DNA of 64,000 bases, taken from NCBI RefSeq assembly GCF_002243345.2, contig NZ_CP022655.2:1924501-1988500 (forward strand), given 5' to 3'. The notes under the pieces are model-generated. The model made no database searches. It saw nothing but the letters and a program-made list of their open reading frames with translations, and was not told the origin of the DNA. This stretch comes from Paenibacillus sp. RUD330 (lineage in GTDB: Bacteria > Bacillota > Bacilli > Paenibacillales > Paenibacillaceae). Numbering within the stretch: the first letter of the stretch is position 1; the number at the start of each line of letters is the position of its first letter. This document shows positions 1-8,172 of this stretch, in pieces. The translations under genes and the position numbers were made by a program.

Positions 1-480
1 CAGGATCTTCTTGATCAGCATGTTGACCGCGAGCTCGTAGCCGGTCTGCTTGACGGTCGCCTCCGATAGAATCTCGCGGACGCAATCCCCGATGTCTTCC
101 TTGACGGAGGAATTCTCCTTGAAAATATAATTCACCTGGCTGAGAGGATGGTTGGTTTCCGTGAAGTAGCGCATGTAGGGCATCGTGCTGTGGTCGAAAA
201 ACTGCTCCAAGTCGAACTGAAGCACGATGTAATCCAGCCTTTCGGCCGAGCTCCGGTCACGGTGGAGCTGGTTGGCGCCGATGATCGCAACGTCTCCGGC
301 TTCCAGCTTGAAGACATCTTCCTCGACGAACACTTCCATGCTGCCGCTCTGGACGAGCAGAAGCTCCAGCTCCCGGTGGTAATGCCAGTTGATGAGCAGG
401 TTGTCCTCGCGTTGCGACTGGAAGATGCGCAGAGACAGGAGAGGGTTTTCATACAGGACCTTTTCGTTGTAGACTTCCAA
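1..480 (-). CDS. AraC-type transcriptional regulator, N-terminal part (cut by window edge)
   Basis: The reading frame is open on the minus strand from the window edge and encodes a cupin-like sensor domain. It reads MEVYNEKVLYENPLLSLRIF, then INWHYHRELELLLVQSGSME, a glycine turn (LEAGDVAIIGANQLH) and the start of the alpha-helical linker. This is the N-terminal arrangement of AraC/XylS sugar regulators; the DNA-binding HTH pair would lie outside the window. I chose the TTG at 480 because GGAGG sits 10 bases upstream. An in-frame ATG at 519 exists but has no good ribosome binding site. It is divergent from the Gfo/Idh/MocA oxidoreductase gene, so it may control it. The AraC assignment is inferred from the sensor domain only. 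Confidence 0.75.
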   Translation of the reverse strand, partial: MEVYNEKVLYENPLLSLRIFQSQREDNLLINWHYHRELELLLVQSGSMEVFVEEDVFKLEAGDVAIIGANQLHRDRSSAERLDYIVLQFDLEQFFDHSTMPYMRYFTETNHPLSQVNYIFKENSSVKEDIGDCVREILSEATVKQTGYELAVNMLIKKIL

Positions 481-657
481 AGCCGAAGCGCCTCCAATAC
501 CAATATTGCATAAAAGCATCGCTATAAAGACGCTTTCTTTTTAATGGGCTGTTATCTATACTTATTCTAGTGTCAGAGGGCATCCACAAGCAAGCGTCCC
601 TCTGCGATCCATACCCAAAAACCCAAAATAACGGATTTATAGCGAGGAGGAAGATCC

Positions 658-1737
658 ATGTCCAAAGTACGTGTGGGCATTATCGGATGCGGGGGCATCG
701 CCAACGGCAAACATATGCCTTCCCTGTCCAAAATTCAAGAGGCTGAAATGGTGGCGTTTTGCGATATCCACCGCGACCGCGCCGAAGACGCCAAGTCCAA
801 ATTCGGCTCTCCGGAAGCGGCGGTATACGAGAATTTCCATGACCTTCTGAATGATTCTTCCATTCAAGTCGTGCATGTGTGCACGCCGAACGATTCCCAT
901 GCGGATATCGCGATCGCCGCTCTGGAAGCCGGCAAGCATGTCATGTGCGAAAAGCCGATGGCCAAAACGGCTGACGACGCGCGCCGCATGCTGGAAGCCG
1001 CCAAGCGTACCGGCAAGAAGCTGACGATCGGCTACCAGAACCGCTTCCGCTCCGACTCCCGCTTCCTGAAGGACGCTTGCGCGAAGGACGAGCTCGGCGA
1101 AGTTTACTACGCCAAGGCCCATGCCATCCGCCGCCGCGCGGTTCCGACCTGGGGCGTGTTCCTGGACGAAGAAAAACAAGGCGGCGGACCGCTCATCGAC
1201 ATCGGCACGCATGCGCTTGACCTGGCTCTGTGGATGATGGACAACTACAAGCCCAAAGCCGTGCTTGGACGCGCCTACCACAAGCTGTCCCAGAACGAGA
1301 ACGCTGCGAATGCATGGGGTCCATGGGATCCGAAGCAGTTCACGGTCGAGGATTCCGCTTTCGCCATGATCACCATGGAGAACGGCGCTTCCATCGTGCT
1401 GGAATCCAGCTGGGCCCTGAACTCCCTTGAAGTCGACGAGGCGAAAGTATCGCTGAGCGGCACGAAGGCCGGCGCGGACATGAAGAACGGCCTTCGCATC
1501 AACGGCGAAGACAACGCCCGCCTGTACGTCAAGGAAATCGAGCTTGGCAGCGGCGGCGTCGCCTTCTACGAGGGCGCATCGGAAGATCCGGGCGAGCTGG
1601 AAGCGCGCTCCTGGATCCAGAGCGTCATCAACGACACGACGCCGGTCGTGACGCCGGAGCAGGCGCTGGTCGTCTCCGAGATTCTCGAAGCGATCTACGA
1701 ATCCTCCAAGACGGGCAAAGCCGTTTACTTCGACTAA
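658..1737 (+). CDS. Gfo/Idh/MocA family NAD(P)-dependent oxidoreductase
   Basis: A 359-residue protein preceded by GAGGAGG. The N-terminal Rossmann fold begins VRVGIIGCGGIANGKHMP (about residues 4-21). It is followed by the family signature EKPMAKT (about 99-105), whose Lys is a catalytic-site residue in the family, and the second-domain motif GPLIDIGTHALDLALWM (about 178-194). The length is normal. Members oxidise or reduce hydroxyl groups of sugars, inositols or sugar derivatives; the substrate cannot be read from the sequence. It is transcribed alone and divergently from an AraC-type regulator, which suggests an inducible sugar-related role. An intrinsic terminator follows. Confidence 0.9.
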   Translation: MSKVRVGIIGCGGIANGKHMPSLSKIQEAEMVAFCDIHRDRAEDAKSKFGSPEAAVYENFHDLLNDSSIQVVHVCTPNDSHADIAIAALEAGKHVMCEKPMAKTADDARRMLEAAKRTGKKLTIGYQNRFRSDSRFLKDACAKDELGEVYYAKAHAIRRRAVPTWGVFLDEEKQGGGPLIDIGTHALDLALWMMDNYKPKAVLGRAYHKLSQNENAANAWGPWDPKQFTVEDSAFAMITMENGASIVLESSWALNSLEVDEAKVSLSGTKAGADMKNGLRINGEDNARLYVKEIELGSGGVAFYEGASEDPGELEARSWIQSVINDTTPVVTPEQALVVSEILEAIYESSKTGKAVYFD

Positions 1738-1751
1738 TACAACAAAAAGAT

Positions 1752-1793
1752 GCCGCTGCTTGGAGTCGACAGACTTCGGCGGCGGTTTTTTTG
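1752..1793 (+). terminator. Intrinsic terminator of the oxidoreductase gene
   Basis: An imperfect GC-rich stem (GCCGCTG pairing with CGGCGGC through one G-T wobble) is followed by a run of seven T. It lies 14 bases after the stop codon. Confidence 0.6.
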
Positions 1794-2540
1794 TTGCCAG
1801 CATGCGTGGAGCGCGGGATGTGAACCGCATGGATCGGGAGTAGAGGATTCCACTATGGGCGTTGCTTGTTTGCTCCGCAAAAATACGCTGCGAGGGTTGG
1901 ATATCAGGTGTATCCAGGTTCAAGTCCATGATGGACAAGTGCCAGTGGAAGAATCGGCCGCGAGCCGCGGAATCAACACGGGCGCGCGGCTCAGTAAGAC
2001 GCCTTAGTATGTTGCCGAGGGACCAGAGTGCTTGCGGACGCGAAACGGAACAGGAACCGCATGTGGAATTGGAAGTTCAGGATCGGGATGGCAGCGAGAG
2101 TGGATTTAGAGTGCAGTGGGATGTTGGAATATGGGAAGGGAGCGGAGTCGGACTCGGATTAAAGCTGCAGCATCGGAACGGGGCCGGAGGTGGAAAAGGA
2201 GTGATATCGGACATACGATCCGCTATCCACTGCTTTATGGGCATTCAAGACATTTTATCGGACATGAGTTCCGCTATTCTCAGAAAAAACACCATAAGGA
2301 GGCGGTTTTTGGCAGAATAACGGATCGTATGTCCGATCATCTCCAAGAACCGCCTTTACTTTCAAAATAACGGATCGTATGTCCGATACGTTGGCGTTCC
2401 GTTGTGATCAAAGCGCAGATGCTTAGCAAAACGGAAAACGGTTATGCCTGGGCTCGCTTCTCCAGACAAGGCCTATCGGTCAGCCATCGAGCCGTGCGGA
2501 GCTAGCGGGAGAGATCACCTGCGCCAGTCCCGGCTCCGAT
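1794..2540. other. Gene-poor stretch with repeats
   Basis: About 750 bases without a credible gene. The ORFs that fit here have no ribosome binding site, are rich in Arg and Gly and resemble no protein family I recognise. The second half carries four copies of a short repeat (see 2206-2387). The rest shows no promoter or RNA structure that I can support. Confidence 0.6.
2206..2387. repeat. Four copies of a 17-22 base repeat in both orientations
   Basis: The core ATCGGACATACGATCCG occurs at 2206-2222. A diverged copy (ATCGGACATGAGTTCCG) is at 2257-2273. Two exact reverse-complement copies, each preceded by AATAA, are at 2316-2337 and 2366-2387. The outer copies could fold into a long hairpin. 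A second inverted pair, AAGGAGGCGG near 2296 and CCGCCTT near 2350, brackets the third copy. This looks like an intergenic repeat element rather than coding sequence. Confidence 0.8.
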
Positions 2541-3713
2541 TTACTTCCCGCGCCCGAACTCCTCCCGGATCCGCCGGTACAGCTCCGGATCCGCCAATAC
2601 GTCGAGGGCGGTGGAGGCGAGCAGGCCGGCGCCTTGCAGCATCGCTTCCAGCGCCTCCTCCTTCATGGCGGCATCCCGGAATTCCGCCGTATGAAGGCCC
2701 AGCTTCCCGTTCACGACCTTCAGATAGGGGTGGATCGCCGGACAGCGGAGAGAGACGTTGCCGAGATCAAGCGAGCCGTGGTCGCTGCCCGATATGATCT
2801 CTTCCTCCGAAATGCCGGACGCGATCAGGTTCGAGGTATAGACGGCAGACAGCGCCTCGTTCGTCCGCAGCTCGTCATAGCTGAACTCGAACCGCGACAC
2901 TTCCAGCTTGCAGCCGGTCTGGAGTGCCGCGCCCTCCGCGCAGGCGGTCAGCCTTGCCGTCAGCTCATCCGTATAAGCCCGGTCGCCAGAGCGGACGTAG
3001 AACTTGGCGGAAGCATAGCCGGGAATGATGTTGGGCGCCTGGCCGCCGTGGTCGATGATGCCGTGTATGCGTCCGTCGCTGCGCGTCTGCTGGCGCATGG
3101 CGTTGCTGGAGCCGAACAGCATCAGCACGGCATCGAGGGCGTTGATGCCCAGATGCGGGCTCGCCGCCGCATGGGCCGTCCGGCCGTGATACTCGAAGCG
3201 GACGGCATCGAGGGCAAGCGAAGCTCCGGAGCGTTCATGGGAGTGGTAGGGATGAGCCATGAGCGCGAAGCCGCAGTCGTCGAAAAGGCCCGCCTCGCTC
3301 ATGGGCACTTTGCCGCCGCTCGTTTCCTCGGCCGGGGTGCCGAAAACGCGGATGCTTCCGCCCGTCTCACCGATGGCCGCCTTCAGGGCTGAAGCAGCCG
3401 CGACGCCCATGACGCCGATGATATGATGGCCGCAGGCATGGCCGATCTCGGGAAGAGCGTCATATTCGCACAGAAAAGCGGCGACCGGCCCAGGCTTGCC
3501 GGAATCGTATGTGGCGACAAAGGCTGTCTTCATGCCGAGAGTGCCTCGCTCCACGGAGAAGCCTTGCTGCTCGAGCTCGTCGGCAAGCAGGGAAGAGGCC
3601 AGGAACTCCTCATGGCCGAGCTCGGGATTTTTGGCGATGCGCAGAGAAATTTCCTTCCACCGCTCTCCGTGCCGCTGAATCGTTTTTTGGATGATGCCGT
3701 GGTCTACGGGCAT
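2541..3713 (-). CDS. M20 family amidohydrolase / peptidase (M20D-like)
   Basis: A 390-residue metal-dependent hydrolase with GGGAGG upstream of the ATG at 3713. The M20 metal-site motifs are present: LCEYDALPEIGHACGHH (about residues 82-98), the catalytic-site PAEETSGGK (about 131-139), AHPYHSH and the C-terminal LHTAEF. The central dimerisation or lid domain (GRTAHAAASPHLG) is also there. M20D enzymes cleave N-acyl or amide bonds of amino-acid conjugates such as aminobenzoyl-glutamate or N-acetyl-amino acids; the substrate here is unknown. There is no signal peptide, so it is cytoplasmic. It is monocistronic, convergent with nothing and divergent from the mannitol operon. Confidence 0.9.
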   Translation of the reverse strand: MPVDHGIIQKTIQRHGERWKEISLRIAKNPELGHEEFLASSLLADELEQQGFSVERGTLGMKTAFVATYDSGKPGPVAAFLCEYDALPEIGHACGHHIIGVMGVAAASALKAAIGETGGSIRVFGTPAEETSGGKVPMSEAGLFDDCGFALMAHPYHSHERSGASLALDAVRFEYHGRTAHAAASPHLGINALDAVLMLFGSSNAMRQQTRSDGRIHGIIDHGGQAPNIIPGYASAKFYVRSGDRAYTDELTARLTACAEGAALQTGCKLEVSRFEFSYDELRTNEALSAVYTSNLIASGISEEEIISGSDHGSLDLGNVSLRCPAIHPYLKVVNGKLGLHTAEFRDAAMKEEALEAMLQGAGLLASTALDVLADPELYRRIREEFGRGK

Positions 3714-3854
3714 AGTTCTTCCTCCCTATACAAACAATGTAAGAATGAATCCTTCGCTTCCTGTCCCATCAGTATACCATCCGCATGCCTATGCCGCCGC
3801 AATGTCCCGGAATCGCTGGAATATTCAGATGTATTCCGGATGTTTAATAAAGTC

Positions 3855-3876
3855 TTGTCAGCAGGCTTCCTGACAA
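3855..3876. promoter_or_regulatory. Inverted repeat upstream of mtlA (candidate MtlR operator)
   Basis: TTGTCAG and CTGACAA form a perfect 7-base inverted repeat with an 8-base spacer. It lies just upstream of a TTGTTG -35 element. The outer half-sites TTGNCA and TGNCAA resemble the operator described for Bacillus MtlR, but the spacing is two bases longer. Assignment to MtlR is inference. Confidence 0.5.
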
Positions 3877-3894
3877 TATAGCGTTTTCATTTTG

Positions 3895-3923
3895 TTGTTG
3901 GCGCGGATGTTGTGGGATAGGAT
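3895..3923 (+). promoter_or_regulatory. Candidate promoter of the mannitol operon
   Basis: TTGTTG, 17 bases, TAGGAT, starting 19 bases after the inverted repeat at 3855-3876 and about 70 bases before the mtlA start. The position suits an activator that binds upstream of -35, as MtlR-type regulators do. Confidence 0.45.
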
Positions 3924-3991
3924 GAATACAGGACGAACGGCTCATGCCATCTTGCCGTTCGACAGAAGACAACCATAGGGAGGTACACCTC

Positions 3992-5461
3992 GTGGCCAAA
4001 ACCACTCCATCCTCCTCATCCGGCGGTGCCCGGGTAGGAGTTCAAAAATTCGGACGCTTCCTTAGCGGCATGGTCATGCCGAATATCGGAGCGTTCATCG
4101 CTTGGGGATTGATCACGGCCTTGTTCATACCGACAGGCTGGTTCCCGAACGAATATCTCGCCAAGCTCGTCGGCCCGATGATCACCTATCTGCTTCCGCT
4201 GCTGATCGGTTATACCGGCGGTTCGATGATCCACAAGCAGCGCGGCGGCGTCATCGGCGCACTCGTCACCATGGGCGTCATCGTCGGCACCGACATTCCG
4301 ATGTTCCTCGGTGCGATGGTCGTAGGTCCAGGCGCGGCATGGGTGCTGAAGAAGTTTGACCAGGCCGTCGAAGGAAAGATCCGTCCCGGCTTCGAGATGC
4401 TCGTCAACAACTTCTCGCTCGGCATCATCGGCGGCGGACTCGTCCTGGTCGCTTACGCGCTCATCGGACGCATCATTGAAGGCCTGACGAACATCCTCTC
4501 CACAGGCGTGGATTGGCTGGTCGCCCACCATCTTATTCCGCTGGTCAACATCCTCATCGAGCCGGCGAAGATCCTGTTCCTGAACAACGCGATCAACCAC
4601 GGCGTCCTGAACCCGATCGCGGTCGAGCAAGCCAAGGAAGCCGGCAAGTCGATCCTGTTCATGCTCGAATCCAACCCGGGTCCGGGCCTCGGCATCCTGC
4701 TGGCCTACATGTTCGTCGGCCGCGGAGCTGCCCGCCAGTCCGCTCCCGGCGCAGCGATCATCCATTTCTTCGGCGGGATTCACGAGATCTACTTCCCGTA
4801 CATCCTGATGAACCCTCGCCTGATCCTGGCTGCCATCGCAGGCGGCGTGACCGGCACGTTCACGTTCTCCCTGTTCAGCGCAGGCCTGGTCGGACCTCCG
4901 TCCCCGGGCAGCATCATCGCTTACCTGGCGATGGCGCCGCGCGGCGAGATTCTCCCGGTTCTCAGCGGCGTGATCACGGCTGCGGTCGTATCCTTCCTCA
5001 TTGCCGCGCTGCTGCTCAAGACGAGCAAGAAGGCGGTCGAAGACGAGGACGATCTGGAAGCTGCAACCCAGCGCATGAAAGACATGAAGGCTACCGGCAC
5101 TCCGGCCTCGGCCGCAGCTGCGGCATCCGAAGGCGCTCGCGAAGCGACCGCAGGAATGTCCGCCGGACTGAAAGGCAAGGATGAAGTGCATAAAATCGTC
5201 TTCTCCTGCGACGCAGGCATGGGATCCAGCGCGATGGGCGCATCCATCCTCCGCAAGAAGATGAAGGCTGCGGGCTCGCCGATCGAAGTCACGAATACGG
5301 CGATCAGCGACATCCCGTCGGATGCGGACATCGTCATTACGCACAAAACGCTTACCGACCGCGCTCGCGGCGTAGCGCCGAAGGCGGAGCATATTTCCAT
5401 CGACAATTTCTTGAAAAGTCCGGAATACGACGAGCTCGTCAAACGACTGACGAACGAATAA
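3992..5461 (+). CDS. mtlA: Mannitol-specific PTS transporter, EIICB
   Basis: A 489-residue membrane protein that imports mannitol and phosphorylates it to mannitol 1-phosphate. I chose the GTG at 3992 because GGGAGG lies 8 bases upstream; longer versions have no ribosome binding site. The N-terminal EIIC domain (about 20-350) is strongly hydrophobic. It contains the conserved GGIHEIYFPYILMNP and GPPSPGSIIA stretches. A flexible Ala-rich linker leads to the EIIB domain with the phospho-acceptor Cys near residue 406 in VFSCDAGMGSS. No EIIA domain is attached; it is encoded separately by mtlF downstream. First gene of an operon with mtlR, mtlF, mtlD, ptsI and an HPr gene. Confidence 0.97.
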   Translation: MAKTTPSSSSGGARVGVQKFGRFLSGMVMPNIGAFIAWGLITALFIPTGWFPNEYLAKLVGPMITYLLPLLIGYTGGSMIHKQRGGVIGALVTMGVIVGTDIPMFLGAMVVGPGAAWVLKKFDQAVEGKIRPGFEMLVNNFSLGIIGGGLVLVAYALIGRIIEGLTNILSTGVDWLVAHHLIPLVNILIEPAKILFLNNAINHGVLNPIAVEQAKEAGKSILFMLESNPGPGLGILLAYMFVGRGAARQSAPGAAIIHFFGGIHEIYFPYILMNPRLILAAIAGGVTGTFTFSLFSAGLVGPPSPGSIIAYLAMAPRGEILPVLSGVITAAVVSFLIAALLLKTSKKAVEDEDDLEAATQRMKDMKATGTPASAAAAASEGAREATAGMSAGLKGKDEVHKIVFSCDAGMGSSAMGASILRKKMKAAGSPIEVTNTAISDIPSDADIVITHKTLTDRARGVAPKAEHISIDNFLKSPEYDELVKRLTNE

Positions 5462-5470
5462 TAGGCTTGA

Positions 5471-5514
5471 GGCGAGTGGATGCGGGCAAATTGCCGGCAT
5501 CCAACCGCCTTTTT
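5471..5514 (+). promoter_or_regulatory. Hairpin with T-tract between mtlA and mtlR (possible attenuator)
   Basis: GGCG, GGATGC and GGC pair with GCC, GCATCC and CGCC across a short AAATT loop, then T5. It has the form of a leaky intrinsic terminator inside the operon. It could lower expression of mtlR and downstream genes relative to mtlA. Confidence 0.45.
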
Positions 5515-5539
5515 GCGGCCGTACGGGGGGAGCAGGCTC

Positions 5540-7729
5540 ATGGAGCTAACGTATCGGATGCGCCAGATTCTCGATTCGCTGCTTCGTCCCCCATACGAGA
5601 TCACCGTGGCGGAAATCGCTCGTACGATCCGCGTCAGCGCCCGGACGGTGCACAGGGAATTGGACGCGGTCGAGAGCTTCCTGCATCGCAGCGGAATCAT
5701 GCTTCGCCGCAAAGCAGGGTCGGGGCTCAGCGTCGAGGGGGATCCGGAGCGCCTGGAAGCTCTCCGGGCCCAAGTGCTCATTCCCGAGGAGGCGGAGTAC
5801 TCCTCCGATGAGCGGCAGGTGTACCTGCTCTGCCGGCTGCTGGCGTCCAAGGAGCCGGTGAAGCTGTTCTCGCTGGCTTCGGAGATGAAGGTGACCGTGC
5901 CGACCGTAGGAGCCGATCTGGACGACCTGTCCGAATGGACGGGAAAACAAGGTCTGCTGCTCATCCGCAGACGGGGATACGGGGTTGAAATCACAGGCTC
6001 CGAACCTCTGCTGCGGGAAGCGGTGAGAGCGGTCGTGCGCTTGCGCCTGGACGACTTGCGGCTGATCGCCGGCAGCGACGACCAGCCGATCCATCCGGTA
6101 GACGCGATGATTGCGGGCATGGCGGGCGCGGATCGGATCGGGCTCGTGGAAGAGGCTCTCTGGAGATGGGAAGAGGGCAACCAGCGGGAAACGCTTAGCG
6201 AGGAGGCCTATACCGATCTGCTTGTTCGGCTGTCGATCGGTGCGGTAAGAATAGAAGCGGGGATGACGGTCAGCGAAGGGGATATGGACCGGCTCGCCTA
6301 TGCGCGCAAAAGCGCAGCCTCCGGACATGCGGCCGGCGAAGCCGCCGGAAGCGAGACCGGTTCGGCCGCCATCCTGTGCCGCATGCTGGGGGAGGCTCTC
6401 GGCATCGCCTATTCCGTCGCGGAAGCCGCCTATGCGGCGGAGCTGCTGCGCCGTGCGGCCTCACATTCTTCCGGCTCGCTGGCGGCGGACGATCTGGAGC
6501 TGGCCGGCAAGGTGCGGTCGTTCATCCGCCGCATGAGCGAGCTGGACGGGACCGATTATTCGGCGGACCGCTCGCTGCGCGACGGGCTGTTCGCCCATCT
6601 GAAGGCGGCTCTCGAGAGGCTGGGGGCAGGCCAGCGGATCCGCAATCCGCTGCTGGAGGCGATACGCAAGGAATACCCGGAGCTGTATCGCCAGGTTCGC
6701 CAGGCAGCCGATTCCGCCCTGCCCGGATTCACGGTTCCCGATGAGGAGATCGCATTTCTTGTCATGCATTTCGGGGCTTCCAGAGAGCGTCTCCGGCAAG
6801 TAAGCCAAGTGATGCGGGCAATCGTCGTATGCACGAGCGGCATCGGGTCTTCCAAAATGATTGCGGTCCGCCTGCGCAAGGAGTTCCCGCAGCTGCAGAT
6901 CGTGGATCAGGCATCCTGGTATGAGGCGGCGCGCATACCGCGGTCGGATTACGACCTCATCATCAGCACGGTGGACTTGCCGCTGCCCGAGGACCAGTAT
7001 TTGAAGCTGAGCCCGCTTCTCACCCCGCCGGAGGCGGATCGCCTCCGGGAATTCATCCAGAGCAAGAGCTGGCAGGGCGAGGGTCTCCGGCCGAAGCCGG
7101 CCGGCGATGCGGCTGCGGCCGCAGCGGAGCTGATCAAGGAATGGGAATCCCCGGCTGCAGGACCCGTTCCGAACGATGCCGGCAAAGCGTCGGAAGCGGC
7201 CGGCCTTGCGGGACTGGAGCAGCTTGGGGCGGCTACCAAGCAGTGCATCGAGCTGTTGAACGCCTTCAGGGTGCTGCGGCTGTCCGTAGACGGACGGCCA
7301 GCCCTGGAGAAGTGGCTGAGCGCCGCATGCGGACACGAGGCGCTCGGAGACACGGTGAAGGATGTCCATCGGGTCGTCGATCTGCTGCTGCGCCGCGAGG
7401 AGAACGGGACGCAGCTCATACCGGGCACGGAGCTGGCGCTCTTCCATACCCGCACCGACGCCGTGCTCAAGCCGTCTCTGTTGTTGTTCGAGATGGAATC
7501 GGCCTTGCGGCTGGACGGCGCGGAAGGGCCGCGGCTTGCCCGCTTCCTGCTCATGCTGGCGCCCCGCCAGCTGTCTCGCGAAAGCCTCGAGGTGCTCAGC
7601 GAGGTCAGCGTCACGCTGCTGGACGACGAAATGATCCAGGCTCTCGCGGAGGGCCGGGAGGACAGGATCAGGGCGCTGATCGCCTCCCATCTGCGCGGCT
7701 ATCTCAAAACAAAACTGGAAAGCGAGTGA
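5540..7729 (+). CDS. mtlR: Mannitol operon transcriptional activator with PTS regulation domains
   Basis: A 729-residue regulator of the MtlR/LicR type, starting at the ATG at 5540 behind GGGGG. It opens with an HTH that recognises DNA (TVAEIARTIRVSARTVHREL, about residues 19-38) and a second wHTH. Two PRD domains follow (about 190-410). An EIIB-Gat-like domain has Cys near 431 in CTSGIGSS. A C-terminal EIIA-like domain has a candidate phospho-His near 636 in LALFHTRT. In this family phosphorylation of these sites by HPr and EII proteins signals mannitol availability and general PTS state. It lies inside the operon it probably controls, between mtlA and mtlF, separated from mtlA by a hairpin. 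Confidence 0.93.
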   Translation: MELTYRMRQILDSLLRPPYEITVAEIARTIRVSARTVHRELDAVESFLHRSGIMLRRKAGSGLSVEGDPERLEALRAQVLIPEEAEYSSDERQVYLLCRLLASKEPVKLFSLASEMKVTVPTVGADLDDLSEWTGKQGLLLIRRRGYGVEITGSEPLLREAVRAVVRLRLDDLRLIAGSDDQPIHPVDAMIAGMAGADRIGLVEEALWRWEEGNQRETLSEEAYTDLLVRLSIGAVRIEAGMTVSEGDMDRLAYARKSAASGHAAGEAAGSETGSAAILCRMLGEALGIAYSVAEAAYAAELLRRAASHSSGSLAADDLELAGKVRSFIRRMSELDGTDYSADRSLRDGLFAHLKAALERLGAGQRIRNPLLEAIRKEYPELYRQVRQAADSALPGFTVPDEEIAFLVMHFGASRERLRQVSQVMRAIVVCTSGIGSSKMIAVRLRKEFPQLQIVDQASWYEAARIPRSDYDLIISTVDLPLPEDQYLKLSPLLTPPEADRLREFIQSKSWQGEGLRPKPAGDAAAAAAELIKEWESPAAGPVPNDAGKASEAAGLAGLEQLGAATKQCIELLNAFRVLRLSVDGRPALEKWLSAACGHEALGDTVKDVHRVVDLLLRREENGTQLIPGTELALFHTRTDAVLKPSLLLFEMESALRLDGAEGPRLARFLLMLAPRQLSRESLEVLSEVSVTLLDDEMIQALAEGREDRIRALIASHLRGYLKTKLESE

Positions 7730-7734
7730 GGAAG

Positions 7735-8172
7735 ATGAGCATTTTATCGGCAGACAAAATCAGATTGAACGTACAGGTGGCCGACAAATTCGAAGCGATC
7801 CGCATGGCGGGCCAGATGCTGGTCGACGCCGGACACGCCGACCAAGGCTATATCGAGAAAATGATCGAGCGCGAAAACGCGCTCTCGACCTATATGGGCA
7901 GCGGACTGGCCATTCCCCATGGCACGAACGAAGCCAAGGCGATGATCCGGTCGACCGGCCTAGCCGTGCTGCAGGTTCCGGGCGGCGTCGACTTCGGCGG
8001 CGACGAGCCTGCCGTGCTGATCGTCGGCATCGCCGCGCAGAACGGCGAGCATATGGATATTCTGACGAGCGTCGCGATGGTCTGCTCCGACGAGGACAAC
8101 ATGGAGAAGATCCGTACTGCGGGATCGGCCGAGGAAATCATCTCGATCTTCGAAAGCGGGATGGAAGAATGA
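7735..8172 (+). CDS. mtlF: Mannitol-specific PTS component EIIA
   Basis: A 145-residue cytoplasmic phosphocarrier that passes phosphate from HPr to the EIIB domain of MtlA. The phospho-acceptor His is residue 62 in GLAIPHGT. Its length is typical of stand-alone mannitol EIIA. It starts 5 bases after the mtlR stop with GAGGAAG as ribosome binding site. Its last codons overlap the mtlD start (ATGA), indicating translational coupling. Confidence 0.96.
   Translation: MSILSADKIRLNVQVADKFEAIRMAGQMLVDAGHADQGYIEKMIERENALSTYMGSGLAIPHGTNEAKAMIRSTGLAVLQVPGGVDFGGDEPAVLIVGIAAQNGEHMDILTSVAMVCSDEDNMEKIRTAGSAEEIISIFESGMEE

Noticed and set aside
1862-2370. Two overlapping plus-strand ORFs in the repeat region
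   Set aside because: No ribosome binding site, no family resemblance, and they run through the inverted repeats.
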